A DNA stretch of 64,000 nucleotides from positions 609,205 to 673,204 of the forward strand of contig NW_003314337.1 of the NCBI RefSeq assembly GCF_000143415.4, written 5' to 3'. Positions 42,423-51,415 of the stretch are shown piece after piece. Origin of the DNA: Selaginella moellendorffii (Eukaryota > Streptophyta > Lycopodiopsida > Selaginellales > Selaginellaceae). Under the pieces are notes generated by a model, which saw only the letters and a program-made list of their open reading frames with translations, did no database searches and was not told the DNA's origin. A program made the translations under genes and the position numbers. How positions within the stretch are numbered: the stretch's first letter is position 1; each line of letters starts with the position of its first letter.

Positions 42423-42788
42423 ATGGACGTGGATCTGGACAAAGAACCCCAGCGTCCTGTGCGTAGCTGCACGAAAATCAAACAGCAGGATCTGCATGGT
42501 GAAGATGGTGATGACGTCGAAGACAAAGATGGTGATGACAAACTCAAGGATCCAACATATAGAAATATAGACTATGGCAGTGATGTGAATGAAAGTGATC
42601 AGGAGGGGAGTCCTATTGCTATCTACATGCACTTGAGAAGATGCATGATTTTATACCAATTTGCATATTTGTTTCTCGGGGTAAGTGGATATAAAAATGT
42701 TATGATAAGCATGTTCTTCAGGGTAAGTGGATACAAGAGTGTTTCAATGAGCTTATTTTCTAATTTTTGTGCAGGAAAAGGTTTTTAA
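42423..42788 (+). pseudogene. Acidic exon-like ORF, unknown
   Basis: 121 codons starting MDVDLDKEPQRPVRS, with an Asp-rich stretch (GEDGDDVEDKDGDD), then a hydrophobic tail that may be intron read-through after about 42670. Could be an exon of the gene remnant to the left. No domain recognised. Confidence 0.35.
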
Positions 42789-43229
42789 TGCTCTTATACA
42801 ATTGTTTTAAAATGGAACATCATTTAGTGGGGGAATATAATAAGGCATAACTTATTCAATTCCAAAGAAAAGGTAAAGAAGCTTTAGTGCAATTTGAGAG
42901 ATGTTGCATTCCCAAGTTAATCACTGAAATTGTCTTTGCATTATGAGCTAAAAATTGCTTTCTATAATACCTTTCTGTTTATGTTTGTCTTATTTTTACA
43001 TGGAAAGGGCAAAATGCAGCAAAAAATAACAGGAATTCTTGTTTTTGCAAGAGATTGGCAGCAGGGACAGCATGAGTAAATAAAGCTTCTTTTCCACTTT
43101 TCATTCTTCCAGGCATCCTCTAACAACACGAGCAGATGGTACAAGAGCTTGAACAAGCAAAGGTAGTCCTTTTTAATGAGTATTATCTTTTGGCCATGTC
43201 AAAGCAAAGCCTAGTAAACATTGTATTCT

Positions 43230-43742
43230 ATGACTCAGTCGCTTAAGTTTTTTCTGCACCTTGGATGAGAAGGAGCAGGCTTTAAGGATAAAGAAGGCTG
43301 ACTTTGAGAAAGAGATCTTCGTGCTTCGTTTGGTGAGAAAAAGGTGCAGATTCAAGAGGAGAATTAGAGGCTTGATGTGATCGAGAAGGAGCAGGAAGCT
43401 CTTCTCAATGTTCAACTGATTGAAAGAGGTATAGGTGATTTCCGGGAACGTCAACAAGACTTAATGACAGAATCCGACGAGTTTAGGAACGAGAAGGAGA
43501 AGGTGGAGGCTCAGTGACAGGGAAATTGAATGGGGATCTTGTCTAGGCTCAAAAGGGAAACGGAAGAGCTGATCCGTAATGTTGATCTGCAGCACGTAAC
43601 AGAACATGGCCAAGAAAGTGGAGGTGGAGAAGCAAGCAGAGGAGCAGGAATACACATGAATTACAAGTCTAGATGGAGAAGCTGGAGGAGTAACAAAGAA
43701 GCTTTGTGGGCAGAAAGGCAAGTATTGCAAGAAGCAGAGTAA
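43230..43742 (+). pseudogene. Coiled-coil protein remnant
   Basis: Plus-strand frames broken by stops read heptad-like charged stretches (EKEQEALLNVQLIERGIGDFRERQQDLM, in two pieces, then LKRETEELIRNVDLQ). Likely exons of a long coiled-coil protein that has decayed. The partner exon at 43827 may belong to it. Confidence 0.4.
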
Positions 43743-43826
43743 CCATCATACTTTGAAACTATGATATTGATGCAAACAATGTTTGCTTTGTCCGAAAATG
43801 ATTTTGGAACCATCAGTCTGAGCTGA

Positions 43827-44063
43827 TTGTCATGGCTGCAAACCTGTGCATCCAGAATATTTCTGGAAAGCATTTCTCGGGACAATGTGCCAATAGCAGA
43901 TGTGGACCAAGTAGAATTGACAGTTGGGAAGAAGAGGCGACTAGAAGAGAGTGAAGGTGCTGCAGTGGACCCGGAGGTGACAGCCAGTGGAAAGAGAAAG
44001 AGGGAGGTGTCACAGTTTGCGATGAATGGTGATCGGTACAACTTCAAGGACTCCACAATGTAA
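43827..44063 (+). pseudogene. Possible last exon with basic stretch, unknown
   Basis: 78 open codons containing GKKRRLEESEG and SGKRKREVS, nuclear-localisation-like basic clusters, ending in a TAA. Read here as the C-terminal exon of the preceding coiled-coil gene; no upstream splice was proven. Confidence 0.35.
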
Positions 44064-44205
44064 TTCATCTAAAACACTTATATTATGTCTTATTGCACTT
44101 TACCGATTGCAGTGCAAGTATGCTGGCCAATTCGTCAAGTAGGAAAAGGGGTATGGAGACACGTTTTGATCCACATAATTGAAACTCGAAGAATATATTC
44201 CCATT

Positions 44206-44292
44206 ATAAGAAGAAGGAAGCTCCTCACCTCTCATGTACTCAAAATTGAATATATAAGAAGAAGGAAGCTTCTCACCTCTCATGTACTAAAA
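44206..44292. repeat. 48-bp tandem duplication
   Basis: AGAAGAAGGAAGCTCCTCAC... is followed by AGAAGAAGGAAGCTTCTCAC..., two copies of about 48 bases. Confidence 0.7.
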
Positions 44293-44382
44293 ATCCTTCA
44301 ATTCTAGCCATAATGATCGAGATTGCCGAAATGCTTTATCCACCACTTCAAAAACTAATCCAGAAGGAACACACCTACTTGT

Positions 44383-44772
44383 CTAGGAAGCTATATTAGG
44401 AAGTTCATCTTCTTCACTTTCGTCACTGGAGAGAATAACAACTTCATTTTTCACTCTTTGCAAAGTTGGCTGTGAAACTGATGCACTCTCCTCGTCTTGC
44501 TTCGAAGATCCTGTAACTAGAATCTTCTGACCTATACATCTATCAAGATCCCATTGAATCCCATTTTCTCCCACACCACTGTCAAGAAGAATGGATTTTT
44601 CTATCTGATTACCCTTATCACGACATACATTCTCTAAACTAACTAATCCCGGCTTCAGCTTGAACCTTCTGCAGAGGAAGCTTTCTCTTATAACACTCTT
44701 GGAGAAAACAATTGAAGGCTCTTGATCGAACTTCAAGTAGATTTCTCTCATATCTTCTTCTTGCTCGAGCAC
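44383..44772 (-). CDS. Small acidic protein with a SUMO-interaction-like motif
   Basis: 129 aa from ATG 44772, uninterrupted, ending TAG. The C-terminus reads VVILSSDESEEDE: a four-residue hydrophobic core followed by Ser and acidic residues, the form of a phospho-regulated SUMO-interacting motif. The rest is charged with no domain recognised (about three Cys scattered, no zinc pattern). It could be a single-exon gene or the 3' exon of a larger one whose other exons are not seen. AT-rich flanks, no clear promoter. Confidence 0.4.
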   Translation of the reverse strand: MLEQEEDMREIYLKFDQEPSIVFSKSVIRESFLCRRFKLKPGLVSLENVCRDKGNQIEKSILLDSGVGENGIQWDLDRCIGQKILVTGSSKQDEESASVSQPTLQRVKNEVVILSSDESEEDELPNIAS

Positions 44773-45430
44773 TTAGAAAACTTTTGGGGAGAAACTGACA
44801 AGAAAGAACAAAGATATTCTTCTATATTATGAGTTTTAATTAGCTGTGTCCTTACAAAGGACAAGTTAATTATTTTAACAAAATATACAATCGTTTAAAA
44901 TCTAGAGAGATATAAGAATCTTAAAGAGCCACCCATATTAATTGTATAATTGATTGTGAGAGGAATAATATTGTTGAAATAAATGTGGTTATGAGCGAGA
45001 AGTGCCAATCAATCACAAAAGTTGTAGCATTGATTACTTGTTTTCCCTCTCATCTCCATACTCTCTTCCCTTCAAGAGAGTTTCATTCTTTTGTGACAGT
45101 GAGAGAGAGTCAAGCTCGGAAAGGTTGGTTTGTGCATGGTAACCACATTTATAACCACATTCATTTCAACAATATTATTCCTCTCACAATCAATTATACA
45201 TATCTTAATATCTAAAGCATTGAATGATTGTGCCCATTGATCGCCATCAAAGAGAATAAAACTCATAACCACGACTGTCAATCGCTTCCGTTGATTTTTA
45301 GGGTTTTATGCCTAGGGTTTGAGCAGCAAAGGGTGAGAGAAAAGTGCGTTTGAGCAAGGAAGGTTTAGGGTTTAGAGAAAGGAGTTTCAACCTAGCAATA
45401 TGCTTCATGACGCTTCTCAAACAAGGTATG
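44773..45430. other. Spacer, no gene
   Basis: AT-rich, with plant-like AGGGTTT words around 45300-45370 but no gene. AACATTATTCCTCTCACAATCAATTATACA near 45165 is the reverse complement of 44940-44975, giving a local inverted repeat of about 35 bases. Confidence 0.45.
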
Positions 45431-45665
45431 CTTCCATGAGAAGGTCAATTCATGCGTGAACCAACATCTCCTCACCTTCTTTCCTCCATGAGAAGTTTTA
45501 TCTTTTCTCGACTTTTGTTTTCTCCTGAGGGATAGAGATGTTGGTTCTTGTGCGAACCGACATCTCCTAGCATTCTATTTCATTTTCTGTTTAGTATTTT
45601 GCCCATCTCTGCCTCATTTTTTTGATTTTTTTTCCTTGTTGAAGGGGTGAGAAAGATTGGTTCGC

Positions 45666-46111
45666 TAAACATATATGTACATTACCCCAATCCCAAAGGG
45701 ATCAAAACAACATTGAGAGCGCACTCTCGAAGAGACTAGTGAAACTATGAGCGCGAACACCCGGCGCTGCTCTTGGGCCGTCCGCCTCCCAGGTGACTCC
45801 ACCGCGGAGCTTGAAGCCACCTGCTTCGCCTTGCCACTCCTCCACTCGGTCACAATGATGACAAGCCAGACGAACACCATGTCGATCTAGCTCAACGTCG
45901 TCGCAGCCAAGCGGTCCAACTCGAGCACGATGACCCGGCGTTGCTCATGGGTCACTCGCCTCCAAGGTGACTCCACTGCACAAGCTGAAGCCACCTGTTA
46001 CGCCCCAAGACGTGATGCTGTGTCTTGGAGCGCCTACCTCCCCAGTGTACTTCCAGCACTAAGTCGGTGCCCATTACGAACAAACTCCAAGGCGTAGAAC
46101 AAGCGAGGTGT
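45666..46111 (-). mobile_element. 446-bp retroposon with perfect 16-bp target duplication
   Basis: Flanked by AGAAAGATTGGTTCGC at 45650-45665 and 46112-46127. Its minus-strand 3' end, TTTTGATCCCTTTGGGATTGGGG then TAATGTACATATATG, resembles the 3' end of the 8.7-20.6 kb LINE family (hairpin AGTCCCTAAGGGACT, then AATGTACATA). Internally an approximately 172-bp segment is repeated (CACCCGGCGCTGCTC... and GACCCGGCGTTGCTC...). It is a 5'-truncated LINE or a SINE that borrows a LINE tail. Confidence 0.75.
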
Positions 46112-46289
46112 AGAAAGATTGGTTCGCATGCAAACCGACGTCTCCCCACCTCCATTTTTTCTAGACGCGAGATTTCTTGGTTTTTTTCATGTTTTTAGTG
46201 GTGAGATCTCTATATTTTAGAAAACAGAGAGAGATAGAAATATCAATTCTTGTGCAAACCAACATCTTCAAGGTTTTTTCTTGATTTTA

Positions 46290-47240
46290 ATGACTTGATG
46301 GGGCATTTCATGTGAAAACAAGTGTCTCAAATGTGACTTCGGGTATCGAAAGATACTTGTTGACCAGTCCTTACGGACACTCTTTCCTTACTGCCATGAC
46401 AGTAGGAGATCAGTACAGTTGGATCCCTTTAATAGCCCCTCTTGTGCTAATGGAGTTAACTGGGGATTTCTAGTGTACTTAGACCGGATGAGCATAAGGA
46501 CGGAATTCCTACGTGCTATTAGCTAAGCATACTTAGCCCGGTAAGGAGTTCCCGTCTCGTTTTGTCTTGCACTAGCTAGTGACAAGAACCCTCACGTATT
46601 GAGACTAGTCCCTCAATATCGCCGGATGATAGCTTACTGTGTTTGCCAAACACCCTCATTATCATGCCCTTTGTGTTAGTCTCATTTTGGTCCTAAATGC
46701 TAATAATGGAAAGTGTCTAGATTTGCTCATTTGGCATATCTACGGAATGTAGAGGTCGGCTTGAACATAATGGTGTTCATCCCGTGTCCAAATTCACAAT
46801 CTAGCGCCATTCTATATTTAGTAAGTTTCGAGCTTGTCCCAAAAACTGACTCCTGGTACTAAGGGAGGCTTGGGGTGAAAGCCCAAAGCGTGTGTTCCTC
46901 AGGGGGGGGGGGGGGGGGGAGGGTTCCAAATATATAGTAGGGATAGTGGTTGGAATGCATGTCCGACCACCTGAGACACTAGTTTGGCTCTCGCTGGGCT
47001 GTGTCACTCCTTGTTCTGCGTCTGGCTTGGGTCTAAGCCCAAGCTCCACGCTACTTTAGTCGGTGGGGTACCCTCCTCTTCGCGTTAGGCCACCGGTATG
47101 CCAAAATTGTGCCAGACTCCATCTAACACCATTTTGCGTGCAGGTGCTGGATACGGGGAGCTGGTGCTTGTGGGATTGTACCGGACCCTCGTTTTGTAGC
47201 ACAACGGGCTTGGAGTTTGGTTCCAAATTCAGGTGCGCTA
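46290..47240. mobile_element. LTR-like insertion with poly-G tract
   Basis: Non-coding block between two hairpin units. It contains GTGAAAGCCCAAAGC, 18 G (46902-46919) and TTCCAAATATATAGTAGGGATAG, shared with 20.6 and 26.3 kb. About 47020-47050 is the reverse complement of part of 54925-54950 (CTTGGGCTTAGACCCAAG). Possibly a solo LTR; the ends were not fixed. Confidence 0.45.
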
Positions 47241-47565
47241 CAACAAGAGGGTGAAAGATGTCAGTTCTTGCGCAAACTGACCTCTCTCATATTTCTTGTT
47301 GTGTTTTTCTTTTTTCTCAAGAGGTAGGGTGAGGTTGGTTCTCAAGCAAACCAACCTCTCACAGTGACTTATGTTTTTTCCTAAGCATTTCTTGTAGTTT
47401 ACAATCTATTTTTCAAATCTTTTACTTACAATCTTTTCTTGTGAGAGCAGATATAAATCAAGTTTGACTACCTAGAACTTCCAACAAGGGACTTGAACTT
47501 AAAATGCCATAGGTTTGCTTTACATTATAAGTTAGATGTTATAGTATTTTTGCTTTTTATTTTAG

Positions 47566-48877
47566 ATGAAGCGCCGAGGCCAACCTCAATGGTCTCGGTC
47601 TCCAAGAAAAGGCAGTTGCCTTGATCGCTGTAGACTTGGTCGATTGAGTGAAGATTCATCTCAAGTATCCAATGAAGTTTCTGCTAGTCATGCTAGAGGC
47701 AACGATGAGCATAACAATGATGTGGATATTAAGATGGACACTGAAATTGATGTTGGTGTTATTGAGGCTGTTGGTACTAGTGCTCCTGGGGCTGCGGCTA
47801 TTGGTGGTGGGGTACTTGTGTCTGATGTTGGTGGTGGTGGGGGTGTTGTGCCTTTGGTTGCTGAGGCTGCTCGTGGCAAGGTAGATGAACTAACTAAGAA
47901 GGTTATTGGTAGCATTGTAGGTGGAATTGACTTACATAATGTTTCTTGCAGCCCATAATCAAAGGAGAAAGAGCCTCATTCTTTAAAAATGTCCGAGGGG
48001 ACGAGCAGTAGAAGGAGATGGAGTGGCATGTGATTGAGCAATGAATTTTGAATACGAAGAGAACAAAGGTGAAAAAGTTGCTCTCGATTGTAGACATACG
48101 ATGTGGGCAAGAATGGCTTGATAGCATTGCCGAGATTTGTTCTCGCGTTCGTAAGTTCTTCTAAAATTTGTGAAACATTTTAAAACTTTTGTGTGTGTAG
48201 GAACTGGTAAAGCACCGAAGGAAATCATTTACAACATCTCCAAGAGTAAAATATCCTTTTCTGAACAAAGCGTCTGCTTGGAACTTCTCAACACTTAGCT
48301 GCGAAACAACGAAAAACGTTGCGAGATAAGGATGGAGAAGGTGATGATGGAAAAAGCGTACATTTCTCAGAGTATTGCCACTGGTGAGGAGATGCTACAA
48401 GTCTGGGACAAGAAATTTCTTTCCAGCACTTGCATAGGTATCACTCTCGAAGAATATATTCGTGCTTGTCTTGCGGAGCTAGGGAATGGTTGGCTTCCAC
48501 GTGGTAGGACGAGTTTGGCTAAGTTCAAGAACCAAGCAGGACAACCATTTCTTGCGAGGCATATGGTTTACAGGTATTTTCTCAATTCTTGTTTATACAT
48601 TGGTATTTATATTTATATTTTACTTTATAGATATTTAAAATATTGCCCCGGTGCACCAGTATACACAGCCAATGTTTTGCAGAAGCTCCTGACTAGAGGC
48701 AAGAAGCTTGGGATGGATGAGCTAGAGTTCTATTGTCCTTGTACACATGAAAGGGAGCTATGCCCGTGGTACCTTGAACTCATGGAGCAGATGCCGATAT
48801 CGAACTTCGAGTTGGATCTCTACCTTGAATGTCATCCAAATTCACTTGAAACTCAACACTTAGCTAGGAAATATTAA
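47566..48877 (+). pseudogene. Unknown multi-exon gene, decayed
   Basis: Exons linked by plausible short introns. First ORF 47566-47958 (130 codons) begins MKRRGQPQWSRSPRKGS with a Gly/Val-rich middle. Later pieces read LLSIVDIRCGQEWLDSIAEICSRVRK, then GTGKAPKEIIYNISKSKI, a TAG at about 48297, then MEKVMMEKAYISQSIATGEEML to 48573. A 57-bp GT-AG intron (48574-48630) joins HMVYR to YLKYCPGAPVY; the next part has CPCTHERELCPW. Several stops break the chain. Not recognised; may precede the methyltransferase-like end. Confidence 0.4.
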
Positions 48878-48904
48878 CCTTGAGTTATATTCTTATTTTC
48901 CAGA

Positions 48905-50145
48905 GGCTCTTTCTGACTGTGATAACAACATTGTTGAAGTTCAACAACTAAACCTAGGAGTCCACACTCAGGAAACCATTCAGAAGATGCCAAATCCAAA
49001 TATTGTTGAACCAGAGGAAACTGTATAAGAGATTCCAGTACCTGCTCCTCGCAACCCCCGAAGAGGCCATTGTGAAGCCTTTCATAAGAATAAGGACTTT
49101 TATTTGAAACGTTCTTTTATTCATTCTTGACTTCACTTTTTTTTTTTATAGATGTTGCAAAGAGCAGCCATCAGTCTTCTTGGCGGACTAAGACATTATT
49201 CCCATCCCTCCCTATGGCTACAAACAACGACCTGGAAGAGCTCTCCTTTGCAGCTATGCACAAACATGTTAGTAAGCATGAATTTTATCTCCAACTTTTA
49301 ATTCTAATAATTGTTTTTCAGGTTCGCCCTCTATCCCCAATAGCTAGTGTTGGGGAAGTTACTGCTCTCATTGGGGATTACATGCAGCTTTTAGATGCTA
49401 TTAATTGGGAGCTCTACATGCTTGATTGGTGGATCCATGGTCTAGGTTAGCTCACACCTTATGGGAAGATTGATTTCATCTTTTTTAATCTTCTCAATGG
49501 GATGCCACCACCATAGGGGAATACTCTATCATGGAATGTGTTGTAGGCCTAACACATTTCCCAAGCCTTAAAGGTTGCAAGCAACTTCATAACATACAAG
49601 GGTGTGGTTGTCATGATCCTTCCCTGCTCTCTAAGGCCTTCTCGCACACTTGGCTGATAACGATGATGGATTTGTTGAGTTTTCATTTGGCTGCCTTCTT
49701 TCGAGTATGGCGGTGAACACAAAAAGCACTAGTGGGCAGAAGCAAAAGGTCTGTGACTTCTTTATTTACAAATTAACTCTATTCAAAAAAAATTTTTCCA
49801 AGTTTATTCCTGGAACTACCATGCTCTATGCCACATTGGGAACCGGCGTAATGCCACATGAGCTGAGGAGCGTGCTGCTCTTGCTTTACCAGGATATGAC
49901 AACTCTACAGACATCATCCCAAATGTGATTGACACGAATGTTCTTCATCTAGCATTCCCTGGTTATCGACATCATTCGGTCACGGCCATGTAGATCTTGT
50001 TGGAGTTATTTTGTCCGCTAAAGGGGATTGTGCTTGATGCTACAGTAGGATTTGGGTCAATGGTGCAAGCAGTGAAAGAGACAAGTCAAGCTGTTTTTGC
50101 ACTTGAGAAGGAGGATGCCTTTGAGGATATTCTTAGGAGATTTTA
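48905..50145 (+). pseudogene. Methyltransferase-like C-terminal remnant
   Basis: Follows the previous remnant with similar intron spacing. A 49267-ish intron precedes RPLSPIASVGEVTALIGDYM; further pieces read LADNDDGFVEFSFGCLL and, at 50006-50135, LLELFCPLKGIVLDATVGFGSMVQAVKETSQ then VFALEKEDAF (quoted in parts). The LD-x-x-x-G-F-G-S pattern after LF-CP, followed by an acidic residue at the end of the next strand, is the motif I layout of N4/N6-type DNA methyltransferases (usual form DPFxGxGT). The catalytic DPPY-type motif was not found. Stops occur at about 49995, so it is inactive as read. Confidence 0.35.
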
Positions 50146-50149
50146 AGGA

Positions 50150-51410
50150 TGACATGAAAAGAGTGTTTTTAAGTTTTAGTTATGAATTAAATGATATTTC
50201 TCAGGAGGGAGAATTGAGTTTTATAGCCATATTGTTATATGGTTTGAGTCATTTACTCTATTCTCATTCTTTTGTTTCCATAATTATATTATCATGTGAA
50301 AATGCCTATTTCTTTCTTTTTTTCATAGCCATTTATCACAATATCGGTGTTGCCATTTGTACATATTTTCTCCATGGCCATATTGCTTTGGATTCCCTTC
50401 ATATAAGGTTTATTTAGCTTCTAAAGGCTACTATATGTGGCTTTTTCATAAGGGATAGAAGAATGACACAAAAAACAATAATATTGGCCTAGGGGATTTA
50501 AGGCTAGAACACCTTAAGAGTTGGGAGGTTGGAGCTTGTAAAGAATTTATTTGGTTTGCAGCAACCCTATAGTCATTTTGAGGAAATATCCTTTACGGAC
50601 TAATACAAAAAACCAGATGTACTGCCCTCCGGAGAGAACTACCTAGTGAAGCAAAAGTGGGCCTGCAATGAGAATGGCTGTAGTACTGTGTCCAGGACGA
50701 CATCCCCTCTATGCAGACCTGTGAACACTCTGGATGTTTTGACCTGGCAAAGTCTGAGCCAAAACCAAAGGTAGGAGGTCCTATATCTCATAGATTCCTC
50801 CAATCAAGAACCTAGTGAGCTGCAAGTTAGTAAACAGATTGTTTAGGGATGCACTGTTTCCAGAGGTCAGCTGTGAGCTACAATCAAGCTCTATAAATCA
50901 CTCTGAGTGCAACACTCATCTACACAATTAAACATTTTAAACATTCCTAAATGCTTCAAGAGGCATGAGACTACTGTTGTCATCCTCTTCCTTTTATAGC
51001 CGTCTCTCAACATATCTCATTTGTCTCTTATTGAGGATTCTTCCCGCCTGGATCAAGGGAACATGTGTGCATCTCCATGTCATGCCATAGATACTGCATC
51101 GATCAAAACTCCAGGTGTTGATCCGAAATTTGTAGCAGCTGTGGAACCATGGCTCTTGAGAAACAAGGTTAACTTCAACTATTTCCAGTCTAGATGGTAA
51201 ATACTAGCTGGGGCAAGAGATCATCACCTAGTGGATAATAAATCTGGGAATTGAAGCACAGAATCTGTATAGCTCTTGTTCTTAGGTTTTGAGACTGATT
51301 TAAAAGGCCTTTTCTTATGTAGGCTAGGTAAAGATAACTCCTCGAACATTAAAGACAATACAATAAAGTTGTGGTATGAAGCTAATCCTGATTTAATCAG
51401 TGAGTAAGAG
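50150..51410. other. Spacer, possible old LINE 3' tail
   Basis: No gene. TTTACGGACTAATACAAAAAAC at about 50590-50612 resembles the minus-strand LINE 3' UTR (TTAGGGACTGATACAAAAAAGC), so a short tail remnant may be present. Confidence 0.35.
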
Positions 51411-51415
51411 CCAAT

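Larger units (their letters stand above)
45441..47372. repeat. Array of short hairpin units (GATGTTGGTTC...GAACCGACATC)
   Basis: At least six units of the same imperfect palindrome: 45441-45470, 45535-45566 (13-bp stem with one G:U-type mismatch, loop TTGTGC), 45650-45665 plus 46128-46145 (one unit split by an insertion), 46237-46270, 47255-47283 and 47331-47370. Each lies in T-rich, TTTTCTC-like sequence, so the full unit is about 90 bases. Two insertions separate the units. Confidence 0.65.
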
